Assembly: GCA_018702715.1 (NCBI GenBank)
Contig: JABIYQ010000043.1
Span: 1 to 13,726 of the forward strand
Direction: 5' to 3'
Length of the DNA: 13,726 bases
Source: Desulfobacula sp.
GTDB taxonomy: Bacteria; Desulfobacterota; Desulfobacteria; Desulfobacterales; Desulfobacteraceae
Shown in pieces: positions 6,968 to 13,726 of the stretch. Position 1 is the first letter of the stretch. Each line of letters starts with the position of its first letter. Position numbers and translations under genes: made by a program. The notes beneath the pieces were generated by a model, which did not search any database, had not been told where the DNA came from, and saw only the letters and a list, made by a program, of their open reading frames with translations.

Positions 6968-7951
6968 TTATCCGCCAATGGATGTCATATGACTGATGGG
7001 AATATCTTTGACAGATTTATCAGTTAACCCGTGAAAGGATGGCTTCTTTGTCAGTGCGCTAAGAATAATTTCTTTTAATTCATTATCGGATGCACCATTT
7101 CTAAGCGGATTTAAAATATCTTTTTCATAGTTATTGAGCAGGCAGGGGCGTAATGTCCCCCTAGATGTTAGTCTCAACCGGTTGCACTCACTACAGAAAT
7201 GAGAGCTGATCGGGGTGATAAAGCCGACGATTCCTTTTGCGCCTGCAATTTGAAACTTTTTTGCAGGGCCGTCATTGGCTGTCCTTTTTACCGGTATGAG
7301 TTTATCAAATCTTGATTCGATTTTTTCCTTAATTTCCTCGGTTAATACCTGTTGCTGTGATTCAACAGCAGAATCGCCCATGGGCATGTATTCAATGAAC
7401 CGAATGTGAAACGGATATTTTAATGTAAGAGCGGCAATATCTTCAATCTCATCGTAATTAAGATGTCTTAGGATAACAGCATTGATTTTTACAGGAGATA
7501 TCCCAAGCTCATGGGCGGCAAAAATAGCGTCCCATACCTGTTGAAACTTATCTCTGCCGGTTATCTGAGCAAATCTTGCAGGATCAAGGGTGTCCAGGCT
7601 GAAATTAAGCCGTTTGATACCAAGTGCGATAAGTTTTTTTATTTTTTTTGATGTGAGCAAGGCCCCATTGGTGGTAATGGAAATATCTTTGAGGCTTTCA
7701 ATGGCGCACAATTTTTCCAGGAATGAAAAGATTCCATTTCTTACAAAGGGTTCACCTCCGGTAATCCTGACTTTTGTAATGCCAAGTTCACAGGCAAGAT
7801 TTGTTATCCTAAGGATGTCTTCATATTTTGCAATTTTGTCATGCGCCATAACAGAAAAGGGTGAAGATGGAATACAGTATCTACACCTGAAGTTACACCG
7901 ATCGGTGACGGAGATGCGAAGATAATTAATTGTGCGGTTACCGGCAATCAT
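6968..7951 (-). CDS. moaA: GTP 3',8-cyclase (molybdenum cofactor biosynthesis protein A)
   Basis: This 327-residue radical-SAM enzyme converts GTP to 3',8-cyclo-7,8-dihydro-GTP, the first step of molybdopterin synthesis, acting with MoaC. The N-terminal cluster motif is C19-x3-C23-x2-C26 in ISVTDRCNFRCRYC. RITGGEPFVR (62-71) is the SAM-binding GGEP element, and FSLDTLDP follows at 117-124. The second, substrate-binding 4Fe-4S site is C253-x2-C256-x13-C270 (CSECNRLRLTSRGTLRPC). The protein ends in the functionally important Gly-Gly (MTSIGG). The length is normal. Only 3 nt separate its ATG from the stop of cobA-hemD, so it is the last gene of the tetrapyrrole operon. In a sulfate reducer, Moco/tungsten-pterin would serve formate dehydrogenases and related oxidoreductases. 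No other moa genes are in view. Confidence 0.97.
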   Translation of the reverse strand: MIAGNRTINYLRISVTDRCNFRCRYCIPSSPFSVMAHDKIAKYEDILRITNLACELGITKVRITGGEPFVRNGIFSFLEKLCAIESLKDISITTNGALLTSKKIKKLIALGIKRLNFSLDTLDPARFAQITGRDKFQQVWDAIFAAHELGISPVKINAVILRHLNYDEIEDIAALTLKYPFHIRFIEYMPMGDSAVESQQQVLTEEIKEKIESRFDKLIPVKRTANDGPAKKFQIAGAKGIVGFITPISSHFCSECNRLRLTSRGTLRPCLLNNYEKDILNPLRNGASDNELKEIILSALTKKPSFHGLTDKSVKDIPISHMTSIGG

Positions 7952-7954
7952 TTG

Positions 7955-9487
7955 TTATTTTTCGCTTTCATAGTATGCTATCAATGAATCCACAAGCCCT
8001 TGAATGGTATATTCTTTGGCTTCAATGGCAGGTTCTATATCAAGGGATCTTGCCGTGTCTGATGTGATAGGTCCGATACTCGCTGTCACAACATTCTTTA
8101 ATAATTTTTTTGTGTCTTTTGATTCAAGCATCGACATGAAGTTGGATACAGTGGAAGAGCTGGTAAAGGTGACCGCATCAATCTCATTGCTTTCCAAAAG
8201 TGAGATCAATTCTTCTTTGCCTTCAACATCAAGGCGGGTTTCATAGGCTGTAACTTCATCAACCCGTGCCCCCATTTTTGTCAACTCCTCAGGCAGGATG
8301 GTTCTGGCCTTCTTCGCCCTTGGAAGCAAGACTTTTTTATCCTTTATCTCAACCATTGAAAACGCATCAATTACACTTTCAGCTCTATAGGTTTGGGGCA
8401 GGATATCACTTGTGATACCAAAATCTCTCAGTCGTTCTTTTGTGACAGGGCCGATGCAGGCAAATTTAAGGTGTCCCAATACTCTCACATCCCGGCCCAT
8501 ATCAAACAATGTATCAAAAAAGAATTTAACACCGTTGACGCTGGTAAATACAAGCCAGTCATATTTGCTTATATCCTCAATGGATTTTTTTAAAGAGTCT
8601 AAGTCTTGGGGGGGCACAATTCGAATGGAAGGAATTTCAATACAGTGAGCCCCAAGCCTTGCGAGCATGGAAACAAGGTTACTGGCCTGGGCCCGGGCTC
8701 TGGTAATCACAATCCGTTTGCCAAACAAGGGCCTTTTATCAAACCATGCCAATTCGTCCCGTAAAGAGACCACATGACCGATGATAATGATGGCCGGTGA
8801 TGTGAGTTTGGCAAGCTTTACACGCTCAACAATTGTTTCAAGTGTTCCGGTGACCGTCTGCTGTTTAGCTGTGGTACCCCATCGGACCAGGGCAATGGGT
8901 GTGTTCGACTCTTTTCCATGCGCAATTAAATTTTTTACAATATTTTTTAGGTTTTTAACGCCCATTAAAAATACAAGGGTAGCATTGGATTTTGCGTAGA
9001 CATCCCATTGCATGCTGGTGTCTTTTTTTGTGGGGTCTTCATGACCGGTAATAAAGGATACAAATGAGGTATGATCCCTGTGAGTGACTGGAATTCCTGC
9101 ATAAGCAGGTGCTGCAATGGCAGAGGTGACACCAGGAATGACTTCATAGGGCACCCCGTGGCTTAAGAGCATCTGGGCCTCTTCACCACCCCGGCCGAAT
9201 ACAAAGGGATCCCCGCCTTTCAGTCTGGCCACATCCAGTCCCTCTTTGGCTTTATCCACCAGCAGAAGATTGATTTTGTCCTGGGAAAGGGTATGGTCCC
9301 CGCCTTTTTTGCCCACATAAATAATCTGGGCATCGCTTCCGGCATAATCCAGTAAAAAAGGAGAGGCTAGATAATCATAAACCACAACATCTGCTGTCTC
9401 TATGCATTCTTTTGCCTTAATGGTTAAAAGGCCTGGATCACCTGGGCCCGCACCAATAAGATATACTATGCCTGTTTTATTCGTCAT
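7955..9487 (-). CDS. cobA-hemD: Fused uroporphyrinogen-III C-methyltransferase / uroporphyrinogen-III synthase
   Basis: This 510-residue bifunctional protein closes hydroxymethylbilane to uroporphyrinogen III and then methylates it twice with SAM to precorrin-2. Residues about 6-245 are the SUMT/CobA domain: VYLIGAGPGDPGLLTIKA at 8-25, RLKGGDPFVFGRGGEE at 88-103 and PGVTSAIAAPAYAGIPVTHR at 118-137. From about 254 onward is HemD, beginning LFGKRIVITRARAQ, with FTSVNGVKFFF and a late TFTSSSTVSNF typical of uroporphyrinogen-III synthase. This fusion order is common in Clostridia and sulfate-reducing deltaproteobacteria. The product leads to siroheme for sulfite reductase, to cobalamin and, by the siroheme-dependent route known in sulfate reducers, to heme. 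It overlaps hemC by 11 nt and abuts moaA. Both domains look complete. Confidence 0.96.
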   Translation of the reverse strand: MTNKTGIVYLIGAGPGDPGLLTIKAKECIETADVVVYDYLASPFLLDYAGSDAQIIYVGKKGGDHTLSQDKINLLLVDKAKEGLDVARLKGGDPFVFGRGGEEAQMLLSHGVPYEVIPGVTSAIAAPAYAGIPVTHRDHTSFVSFITGHEDPTKKDTSMQWDVYAKSNATLVFLMGVKNLKNIVKNLIAHGKESNTPIALVRWGTTAKQQTVTGTLETIVERVKLAKLTSPAIIIIGHVVSLRDELAWFDKRPLFGKRIVITRARAQASNLVSMLARLGAHCIEIPSIRIVPPQDLDSLKKSIEDISKYDWLVFTSVNGVKFFFDTLFDMGRDVRVLGHLKFACIGPVTKERLRDFGITSDILPQTYRAESVIDAFSMVEIKDKKVLLPRAKKARTILPEELTKMGARVDEVTAYETRLDVEGKEELISLLESNEIDAVTFTSSSTVSNFMSMLESKDTKKLLKNVVTASIGPITSDTARSLDIEPAIEAKEYTIQGLVDSLIAYYESEK

Positions 9488-10409
9488 TTGAATTCAATTG
9501 CTCCAATATTTTTTTTCCGCCTTTTTCAAGGATCTGGTTGGCAAGGACCTGACCAGAATGTACCACCTTGTTGATTGGGCAAATAATCTGCTCCTTAATC
9601 AACTCTTTACCGTTCACAGAGGCAACAACAGCTGTCAGCAGCACTTCATTTTCTTTAATTTTTCCAAAACAGGCCACAGGAATATGACAGGAGCCTTCTA
9701 TCTGCTTTAAAAATGCACGTTCGCCTGTCACACAGATCCGTGTGTCATGATGATCCAGCTTTTCCATGATCTTAGCAATATCAAAATCATTTTTTCTTGT
9801 CTCAACGCAAAGGGCCCCTTGGCCCACCGCCGGAAGCATGATTGTTTCATCCAGGTATTCTGTTATTTCGCTGGATTGCCCCAGGCGTTTGAGGCCTGCT
9901 GCAGCAAGCACAATTGCATCATAGTCACCGGCTTTGAGTTTTTTAATCCGGGTGTCCAGATTACCCCGGATGGATTCAATAATGACATCCGGCCTGATAT
10001 GCTTGATTTGTGATGCTCGCCTGAGACTAGAAGTGCCTATTATCGCCCCCATTTTATAATCAGCTAACATGCTGTTGTCTTTTGAAATGAGAACATCAAA
10101 GGGGTTTTCTCTTTCTGGGAAGGCACCGATGATAAGTCCTTTTGGCAGTTCTCCGGGCATGTCCTTCATGCTGTGGACGGCAATATCAATACCATTATTT
10201 AATAGTGCATTCTCGATTTCCTTGACAAACAGCCCTTTTCCTCCCACCATGGCAAGAGGTCGGTCCGTGATCCTGTCTCCGGTAGTTTTTATTATCTTTA
10301 ATTCAACATTCAGATCAGGGAAAAGACTCTCAATTTCCGATTTGATAAAATTTGCCTGCCACAAGGCAAGCTGGCTTCCTCTCGTACCAATACATATTTT
10401 TTTTTTCAT
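9477..10409 (-). CDS. hemC: Hydroxymethylbilane synthase (porphobilinogen deaminase)
   Basis: This 310-residue cytoplasmic enzyme polymerises four porphobilinogens into hydroxymethylbilane. It opens with the family's IGTRGSQLALWQAN (7-20). It contains VGGKGLFVKEIE (55-66), HSMKDMP with the catalytic aspartate D83 (79-85), GTSSLRRASQI (125-135) and GSCHIPVA at 239-246, where C241 carries the dipyrromethane cofactor. All expected active-site residues are visible and the length matches the E. coli enzyme (about 313). It follows the FmdB-like gene by 6 nt with only a weak ribosome binding site, which suggests translational coupling. Its last 11 nt overlap the start of cobA-hemD, so substrate flows directly to the next enzyme encoded. 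No hemA, hemB or hemL is in the window. Confidence 0.97.
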   Translation of the reverse strand: MKKKICIGTRGSQLALWQANFIKSEIESLFPDLNVELKIIKTTGDRITDRPLAMVGGKGLFVKEIENALLNNGIDIAVHSMKDMPGELPKGLIIGAFPERENPFDVLISKDNSMLADYKMGAIIGTSSLRRASQIKHIRPDVIIESIRGNLDTRIKKLKAGDYDAIVLAAAGLKRLGQSSEITEYLDETIMLPAVGQGALCVETRKNDFDIAKIMEKLDHHDTRICVTGERAFLKQIEGSCHIPVACFGKIKENEVLLTAVVASVNGKELIKEQIICPINKVVHSGQVLANQILEKGGKKILEQLNSNDE

Positions 10410-10415
10410 GGAATT

Positions 10416-10655
10416 TTATCCAACCCCGCAGGAAGAACAACTGGAAGACGAACAGCTGCCGCATCCGGATGAAGCAGATGATTTAACCTGGGTTTCATTG
10501 CCAGGACCCGATGACTTTGAAATAAACCCGCATGCAGACATCAGCCGTGACAGATCCTGGCTGTCGCAAAATGGACATTCAGGAGTTGAGCTGCCCATAA
10601 CCAGGGTTTCAAATCTTTTATCACAAGCCTTACACTTATATTCATAGATTGGCAT
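10416..10655 (-). CDS. FmdB-family zinc ribbon protein with Cys/Ser-rich tail
   Basis: This 79-residue protein begins MPIYEYKCKACDKRFE, the hallmark of the FmdB/CxxC-CxxC zinc-ribbon family. The two zinc knuckles are C8-x2-C11 and C27-x2-C30 (CPFC). After a Gly/Ser linker the tail carries C65-x2-C68 and C73-x2-C76 in SGCGSCSSSSCSSCGVG, a common but unexplained extension in this family. FmdB was named as a putative regulator of formylmethanofuran dehydrogenase genes. The role of most members is unknown, and a regulatory or metal-related role here is only inference. A GAGG ribosome binding site sits 7 nt before the ATG. It leads an operon with hemC (6-nt gap), cobA-hemD and moaA. It ends in TAA, so no selenocysteine readthrough is suggested. 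Confidence 0.9.
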   Translation of the reverse strand: MPIYEYKCKACDKRFETLVMGSSTPECPFCDSQDLSRLMSACGFISKSSGPGNETQVKSSASSGCGSCSSSSCSSCGVG

Positions 10656-10692
10656 TTAATGACCTCACCGTTGTATTTTAATTTAAACCGTT

Positions 10693-10721
10693 AATATAAG
10701 GATTTAATTGAATAGTTTCAA
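10693..10721 (-). promoter_or_regulatory. Sigma70-like promoter of the fmdB-hemC-cobA/hemD-moaA operon
   Basis: On the minus strand TTGAAA (10721-10716), a 17-nt spacer and TATATT (10698-10693) each match 5 of 6 consensus bases. The predicted start lies about 30 nt before the fmdB ATG. A CTTGAAA direct repeat with 15-nt period (10731-10737 and 10716-10722) overlaps the -35. The rest of the 177-bp gap (10656-10832) is AT-rich with no clear RNA element. Confidence 0.6.
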
Positions 10722-10832
10722 GTCTGTATTTTTCAAGTTTTTAAAGGGAGTACATATAATTTGAAACAGAGAATAATTATCTTTTCTAAAACAGATACAT
10801 CAGGATATTTGAATAATTTTTTTTAAAAATTG

Positions 10833-11777
10833 TCATATAGATTCAATCACACCTGCAGCAATAAGCGGGATCAGAATTTCATGGTGCCCGACAATGCTGA
10901 AACCTCTACCTTTTCCAAGAGTAGGGCGGTTTACAACATTGGTCATGGGTCGGTAGTGACGGATGAAATCAAGATTGACCGTTGTGAAATCATCAAGTCT
11001 GTGACCCAAATTTCTGACAAGAGAGATGGCCTTTAGAAAGATTTCCGGCATGATGACTGCAGAACCGGCATTGATAAACACCCCTTTTTCTAAATTACTA
11101 ATATTGGAAGCAAACCATTTAAAATCATAATGGGAGGCCGCACCACATGTGGCTGCATCAAAATCAGGGTGCATGTGAATAATATCTGTGCCAATGGCGA
11201 CATGAACAGTGACAGGGATATCAAGGGCAGCGCCGGATGCTGTTAAACTTAAATGCTTATAATCAAAGTTTTCTTTAAGGATCATGTTCCCAACAGCCCT
11301 TCCCAGTCCAGTGGATTGGGTTTTTGCATTTTTAATGGCCTGGTTGAGAAAAGCCGATGTCTCTTTTGCCATGCCAAAGCTTCCGGTGCCAAGAGAAAGG
11401 GCAACATCTTCCGAGGTCCTTCCCATCATGGCTGTTTCAAGGTCATGGATAATGCCGGACCCGTTCATGGCGATTAGGGTAAACACATTTTTTTTCATCA
11501 GGTCAATGATAATAGGAGACATCCCTGTTTTTATTACATGCCCGCCCATGGCAAAACATATTTGCTTTTTGTTTTTTGCAGCACGGCTGATTGCTTTTAT
11601 AACATATCTAAGATCATTGCCTGCCAGAATGGCTGGCAGGGTATCCAGAAAAGTTGAAAAACTTTTGCCTTTTTCCCATGGTACTGAAAAGTCTTTACAA
11701 TCAACTTTGCTTATTCTCTCTTTGACTGAATAAGTTTTAAGTCTGCTGTAATCAAGGCGTTTAAATGAATCACTCAT
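10833..11777 (-). CDS. Conserved protein of unknown function, translationally coupled to gmhA
   Basis: This 314-residue soluble protein seems to belong to a conserved family that I recall from deltaproteobacteria, myxobacteria and similar groups but cannot assign a reaction. Its strongest segments, which read like active-site loops, are MGGHVIKTGMSP (77-88), MNGSGIIHDLE (104-114) followed by GRTSEDV and GSFGMAKET, VHVAIGTDIIHMHPD (191-205), FINAGSAVIMPEIFLKA (234-250) and IVGHHEILIPLIAAG (295-309). Gly-rich turns after strands suggest a Rossmann-like alpha/beta fold, and the repeated histidines suggest metal or phosphate chemistry. Similar proteins are sometimes labelled deoxyhypusine-synthase-like, which I do not consider supported. 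No signal peptide or membrane segment is visible. Its ATG overlaps the gmhA stop by 8 nt (ATGAGTGA), so expression is tied to a sedoheptulose 7-phosphate isomerase, hinting at sugar-phosphate metabolism. Confidence 0.75.
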   Translation of the reverse strand: MSDSFKRLDYSRLKTYSVKERISKVDCKDFSVPWEKGKSFSTFLDTLPAILAGNDLRYVIKAISRAAKNKKQICFAMGGHVIKTGMSPIIIDLMKKNVFTLIAMNGSGIIHDLETAMMGRTSEDVALSLGTGSFGMAKETSAFLNQAIKNAKTQSTGLGRAVGNMILKENFDYKHLSLTASGAALDIPVTVHVAIGTDIIHMHPDFDAATCGAASHYDFKWFASNISNLEKGVFINAGSAVIMPEIFLKAISLVRNLGHRLDDFTTVNLDFIRHYRPMTNVVNRPTLGKGRGFSIVGHHEILIPLIAAGVIESI

Positions 11778-12339
11778 TGAAAAGAATCCTTTCTGTCAGA
11801 TCACACAAGATGTGGGCTAACAGGATATGAACTTCCTGTATTCTTGCTGTTGTGTCTGAATCAACACAAAAGGGTATATCGCTTAACGTTTTTAATTTGC
11901 CCTTATTTCCGGAAAAACCAATAATGGAAAGCCCTATGTCCTTCGCTTCTTCTACTGCTTTTATAACGTTGGGAGAATTACCCGAAGTTGAGATGCCAAG
12001 AGCAATATCTCCTTTTTCCCCCAGAGCCTGAATTTGTTTGAAAAATATATCTTCAAAGGCATAATCATTGCCGATACTGGTGATAATGGATGTGTCAGTG
12101 GTCAGTGCGATGGCCGGTAACGGTTTTCTTTCCATCTGGAACCGATTGACAAATTCAGCGGCAATATGCTGGCAGTCTGCCGCACTGCCGCCATTGCCAA
12201 ATAAAAGAATTTTCCTGCCCTTTTTTAATGATAGAGCCATCAGGGCAGCACATGATTCTATTTTTTCCATATGTTTTGGGAAAAATATTTTTTTTGCAGT
12301 GATACTGTCTTCAACCGATTGTTGAATAAGGTTTCTCAT
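11770..12339 (-). CDS. gmhA: Phosphoheptose isomerase (sedoheptulose 7-phosphate isomerase)
   Basis: This 189-residue SIS-domain enzyme isomerises sedoheptulose 7-phosphate to D-glycero-D-manno-heptose 7-phosphate, the first step to the heptose of the lipopolysaccharide core. The diagnostic sequences are FGNGGSAADCQHIAAEFVNR (47-66), TSIGNDYAFEDIF (87-99), ISTSGNSPNV (116-125) and TARIQEVHI (164-172). The zinc ligands known in GmhA fall at H58, E62, Q168 and H176, all present. The length matches the family. The gene lies 22 nt after a TPR-protein gene and overlaps the next gene by 8 nt. The ribosome binding site is weak (AGAAAG). Other heptose genes (hldE, gmhB) are not in the window. Closely related SIS proteins such as DiaA differ in the catalytic region, so GmhA is the better call. 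Confidence 0.9.
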   Translation of the reverse strand: MRNLIQQSVEDSITAKKIFFPKHMEKIESCAALMALSLKKGRKILLFGNGGSAADCQHIAAEFVNRFQMERKPLPAIALTTDTSIITSIGNDYAFEDIFFKQIQALGEKGDIALGISTSGNSPNVIKAVEEAKDIGLSIIGFSGNKGKLKTLSDIPFCVDSDTTARIQEVHILLAHILCDLTERILFNE

Positions 12340-12361
12340 AATTTGCTTTCTTTTTCTCAGT

Positions 12362-13588
12362 TTAATGTTGCTGTTTTAATTCTTTCTGTGGAGAGAGGCA
12401 GGTATCATTTATTTTTGTCTGGATGGTTTTTAATCGTTTCTTGAATTTTTTATTGTCAGGTTCGAGGGAAATACTTTTTTTTGCAAGAGTAAGGGCAATG
12501 TTCAGGTTTCTTCCCTGAAGTTCAAGGGATTTTGCATATCCAGACAAAGATGCTGCATCTCCGGGATTCAGCTTGATGGCAGTATTAAATTCCAGTCCCG
12601 CTTTTTCAGGTCGGTTTTCCTCAAGATAAATTTCGCCTTTCATCCTGAAAGTCAGTCCAGATTTTGGGTTTATCCGGCTTGCCTTTTCAAGGTGCGGTAT
12701 GGCCTGCTCATGATGCTTTTTTTTAATCAATAGGTGCCCGAGTAAAAGCTCGACTTCAAAAACAGAGAGTTTACTGCCATGGGCTTTTTGTAAATATAGT
12801 ATGGCCTTGTCTATATCCCCTTCAATTTGATAAAGAAGCCCAATATTGTAAATCACGGTGAGTTCATCAGGGTTTATCTTCATGGCTTTTTCAAATTCAA
12901 GTTTTGCCATGTTAAGCTTTCCCATGACACCGAAACACACCCCAAGGCTGTTGATCAGATTAATGTTATCAGGTTCAATTTCAAGCCCTTTTTGATAATC
13001 TTCCATCGCCATTTCGAGTTTGTCCAGCTGATAAAGCCTGTCTCCACTGATATTTAGTGTTGTTGCATCAAAAGGGGCCATGCTGTTGGGTCCGAAAAAA
13101 GCAGCATGGTCGGCGGCTTTGATGGCGTTGCCAAGGGTTTGGGATTTTGAAAAATCATGAAAAGGGAAGGTTGAAAATCCAATAAGAATATCTGCTTTAA
13201 GTCTTTTTGATAATTTGTCTTTTAAAGACACAATAAGTTGAGATGCTTTTTTTTTATTTTTATAACCCCAAAATGCTAAAGCAAAAAAATTTTGACTCAG
13301 GTTTTCCCAGATACCCTTTTTATGATCCAGAGATGAGTTAAAGACCTCTTTAAAAGTATCTTCCGATGCTTCCAGGATGCTGTCAGGTGTTAATGAAATT
13401 TGAATCACGGCACATAAGAATTTTTTCCCCGGGATTTTTGTTTTTGTGATCCGTCTTTCAAAGGTGAAAAGCTTGTCTGATTTATCCAGAAGGAGATCGC
13501 CAAAATAGGTTTTTGGGGGTTTGATCTTGAAATCGTCAGAATCGGTTTTTAGAAAATGAATTTCTTTTGAAGAAAATTTAAAGGTCAT
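12362..13588 (-). CDS. TPR-repeat protein with a degenerate GGDEF-like N-terminal domain
   Basis: This 408-residue soluble protein has two parts. Residues about 55-170 resemble a nucleotide-cyclase/GGDEF fold. An early strand is FLCAVIQISL (57-66). FFALAFWGYKNKKKASQLIV (101-120) matches the strand after the signature, LIGFSTFPFH (135-144) matches the late SIGVA-type strand, and IKAADHAAFFGPN (156-168) matches the ADxALYxAK helix. The signature site reads LSQNF (97-101) instead of GGDEF, so it should be inactive. Residues about 174-385 are about six tetratricopeptide repeats, for example AMEDYQKGLEIEPDN and AKLEFEKAMKINPDE, which usually bind partner proteins. The start is fixed by an ATGA overlap with the selA stop, and gmhA follows by 22 nt. 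The function is unknown. A scaffolding or c-di-GMP/nucleotide-responsive role is only inference. Confidence 0.82.
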   Translation of the reverse strand: MTFKFSSKEIHFLKTDSDDFKIKPPKTYFGDLLLDKSDKLFTFERRITKTKIPGKKFLCAVIQISLTPDSILEASEDTFKEVFNSSLDHKKGIWENLSQNFFALAFWGYKNKKKASQLIVSLKDKLSKRLKADILIGFSTFPFHDFSKSQTLGNAIKAADHAAFFGPNSMAPFDATTLNISGDRLYQLDKLEMAMEDYQKGLEIEPDNINLINSLGVCFGVMGKLNMAKLEFEKAMKINPDELTVIYNIGLLYQIEGDIDKAILYLQKAHGSKLSVFEVELLLGHLLIKKKHHEQAIPHLEKASRINPKSGLTFRMKGEIYLEENRPEKAGLEFNTAIKLNPGDAASLSGYAKSLELQGRNLNIALTLAKKSISLEPDNKKFKKRLKTIQTKINDTCLSPQKELKQQH

Positions 13589-13726
13589 TTTTTTATCAGT
13601 ATTTTGGCTAAAGTTGATGAAATAACTGTCTCCTGGCCGTCTTGAATCGTTCTTGGATCCAGAATATATTTATTATCTTCTATCCTGCCGATAATGGGTG
13701 GTGTTGAAAGACGCATGCGCATCTCA
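13585..13726 (-). CDS. selA: L-seryl-tRNA(Sec) selenium transferase, 3' end only
   Basis: The last 46 codons of a gene that continues past the right edge of the window. The translation contains LSTPPIIGRIEDNKYILDPR followed by TI, which matches the conserved C-terminal end of SelA (the PPxIGRIEDxxxxLDxRT pattern). SelA is the PLP enzyme that converts seryl-tRNA(Sec) to selenocysteyl-tRNA(Sec). The active-site lysine lies upstream and cannot be seen. The stop TGA overlaps the ATG of the TPR gene (ATGA). Its presence implies that the organism decodes UGA as selenocysteine, in keeping with the selenoprotein-rich sulfate reducers. selB is not immediately downstream on this side. Confidence 0.85.
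   Translation of the reverse strand, partial: EMRMRLSTPPIIGRIEDNKYILDPRTIQDGQETVISSTLAKILIKK

Noticed and set aside
10069..10647. A 192-codon open frame on the plus strand
   Set aside because: It is antisense to hemC and the FmdB-like gene, both strongly supported. The peptide shows no family motif and there is no ribosome binding site.
10806..10832. AT-only palindrome after the gene at 10833-11777 as a terminator
   Set aside because: The stem would consist only of A-T pairs and is of a kind expected by chance in this AT-rich gap.
11284..11733. A 149-codon open frame on the plus strand
   Set aside because: It is antisense to the well-organised gene at 10833-11777 and has no recognisable motifs.
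10833..11777. Deoxyhypusine synthase annotation for the unknown protein
   Set aside because: I cannot see the DHS active-site lysine context or its NAD-binding signatures. Bacteria of this type are not expected to have hypusine on EF-P.
1..13726. Mobile elements, CRISPR arrays, tRNA or rRNA genes
   Set aside because: No transposase or integrase motifs, no regularly spaced repeats and no tRNA- or rRNA-like segments were seen. Gene density is high and the strand organisation is operon-like throughout.

Overview
The window looks like chromosomal DNA from a sulfate-reducing deltaproteobacterium (Desulfobacterota), most likely a Desulfobacteraceae-type genome such as Desulfobacula or Desulfobacter. 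The base composition is AT-rich. The taxonomic guess rests on the style of the RpoA, MoaA and HemC proteins, on a CobA-HemD fusion next to hemC, on a selA gene, and on a GAF/GGDEF protein and an ECF sigma module of a kind common in that group. It is inferred from protein character, not from a database match.

Layout. Positions 1-1458 hold the end of the ribosomal-protein (alpha) operon: rpoA and rplQ, overlapping by 11 nt and closed by a perfect 12-bp hairpin terminator. A single plus-strand PLP enzyme of the threonine aldolase/beta-eliminating lyase family follows (1530-2558). It converges on a minus-strand GAF-like/GGDEF diguanylate cyclase (2562-3575). A 183-bp divergent intergenic region with back-to-back candidate sigma70 promoters separates the cyclase from a plus-strand AI-2E-family membrane protein (3759-4808). 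Everything from 4812 to the right edge is on the minus strand.

The minus-strand half has three apparent operons, read right to left. (1) selA (only its 3' end is present), a TPR protein, gmhA, and a conserved protein of unknown function at 10833-11777. These genes overlap or nearly abut. (2) An FmdB-type zinc ribbon, hemC, cobA-hemD and moaA, behind a good sigma70-like promoter at 10693-10721. HemC and the HemD half make uroporphyrinogen III and the CobA half turns it into precorrin-2. That feeds siroheme (needed by dissimilatory sulfite reductase), cobalamin and, in sulfate reducers, heme through the siroheme route. MoaA starts molybdopterin synthesis. The operon is therefore a redox-cofactor unit. 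(3) A small exported Trp/Arg-rich protein, an ECF sigma factor, a zinc-finger membrane anti-sigma factor and a second small exported protein. This is an envelope-stress-type sigma module with a candidate ECF promoter upstream.

Most of the window is housekeeping. The less ordinary items are the TPR protein, whose N-terminus looks like a GGDEF-fold domain that has lost its catalytic motif; the unknown conserved family coupled to gmhA; the ECF module with two uncharacterised exported proteins; and the linkage of an FmdB-like protein with tetrapyrrole and molybdopterin genes. I saw no mobile elements, CRISPR arrays, tRNAs, rRNAs or riboswitches, and no gene-free stretch longer than about 185 bases.
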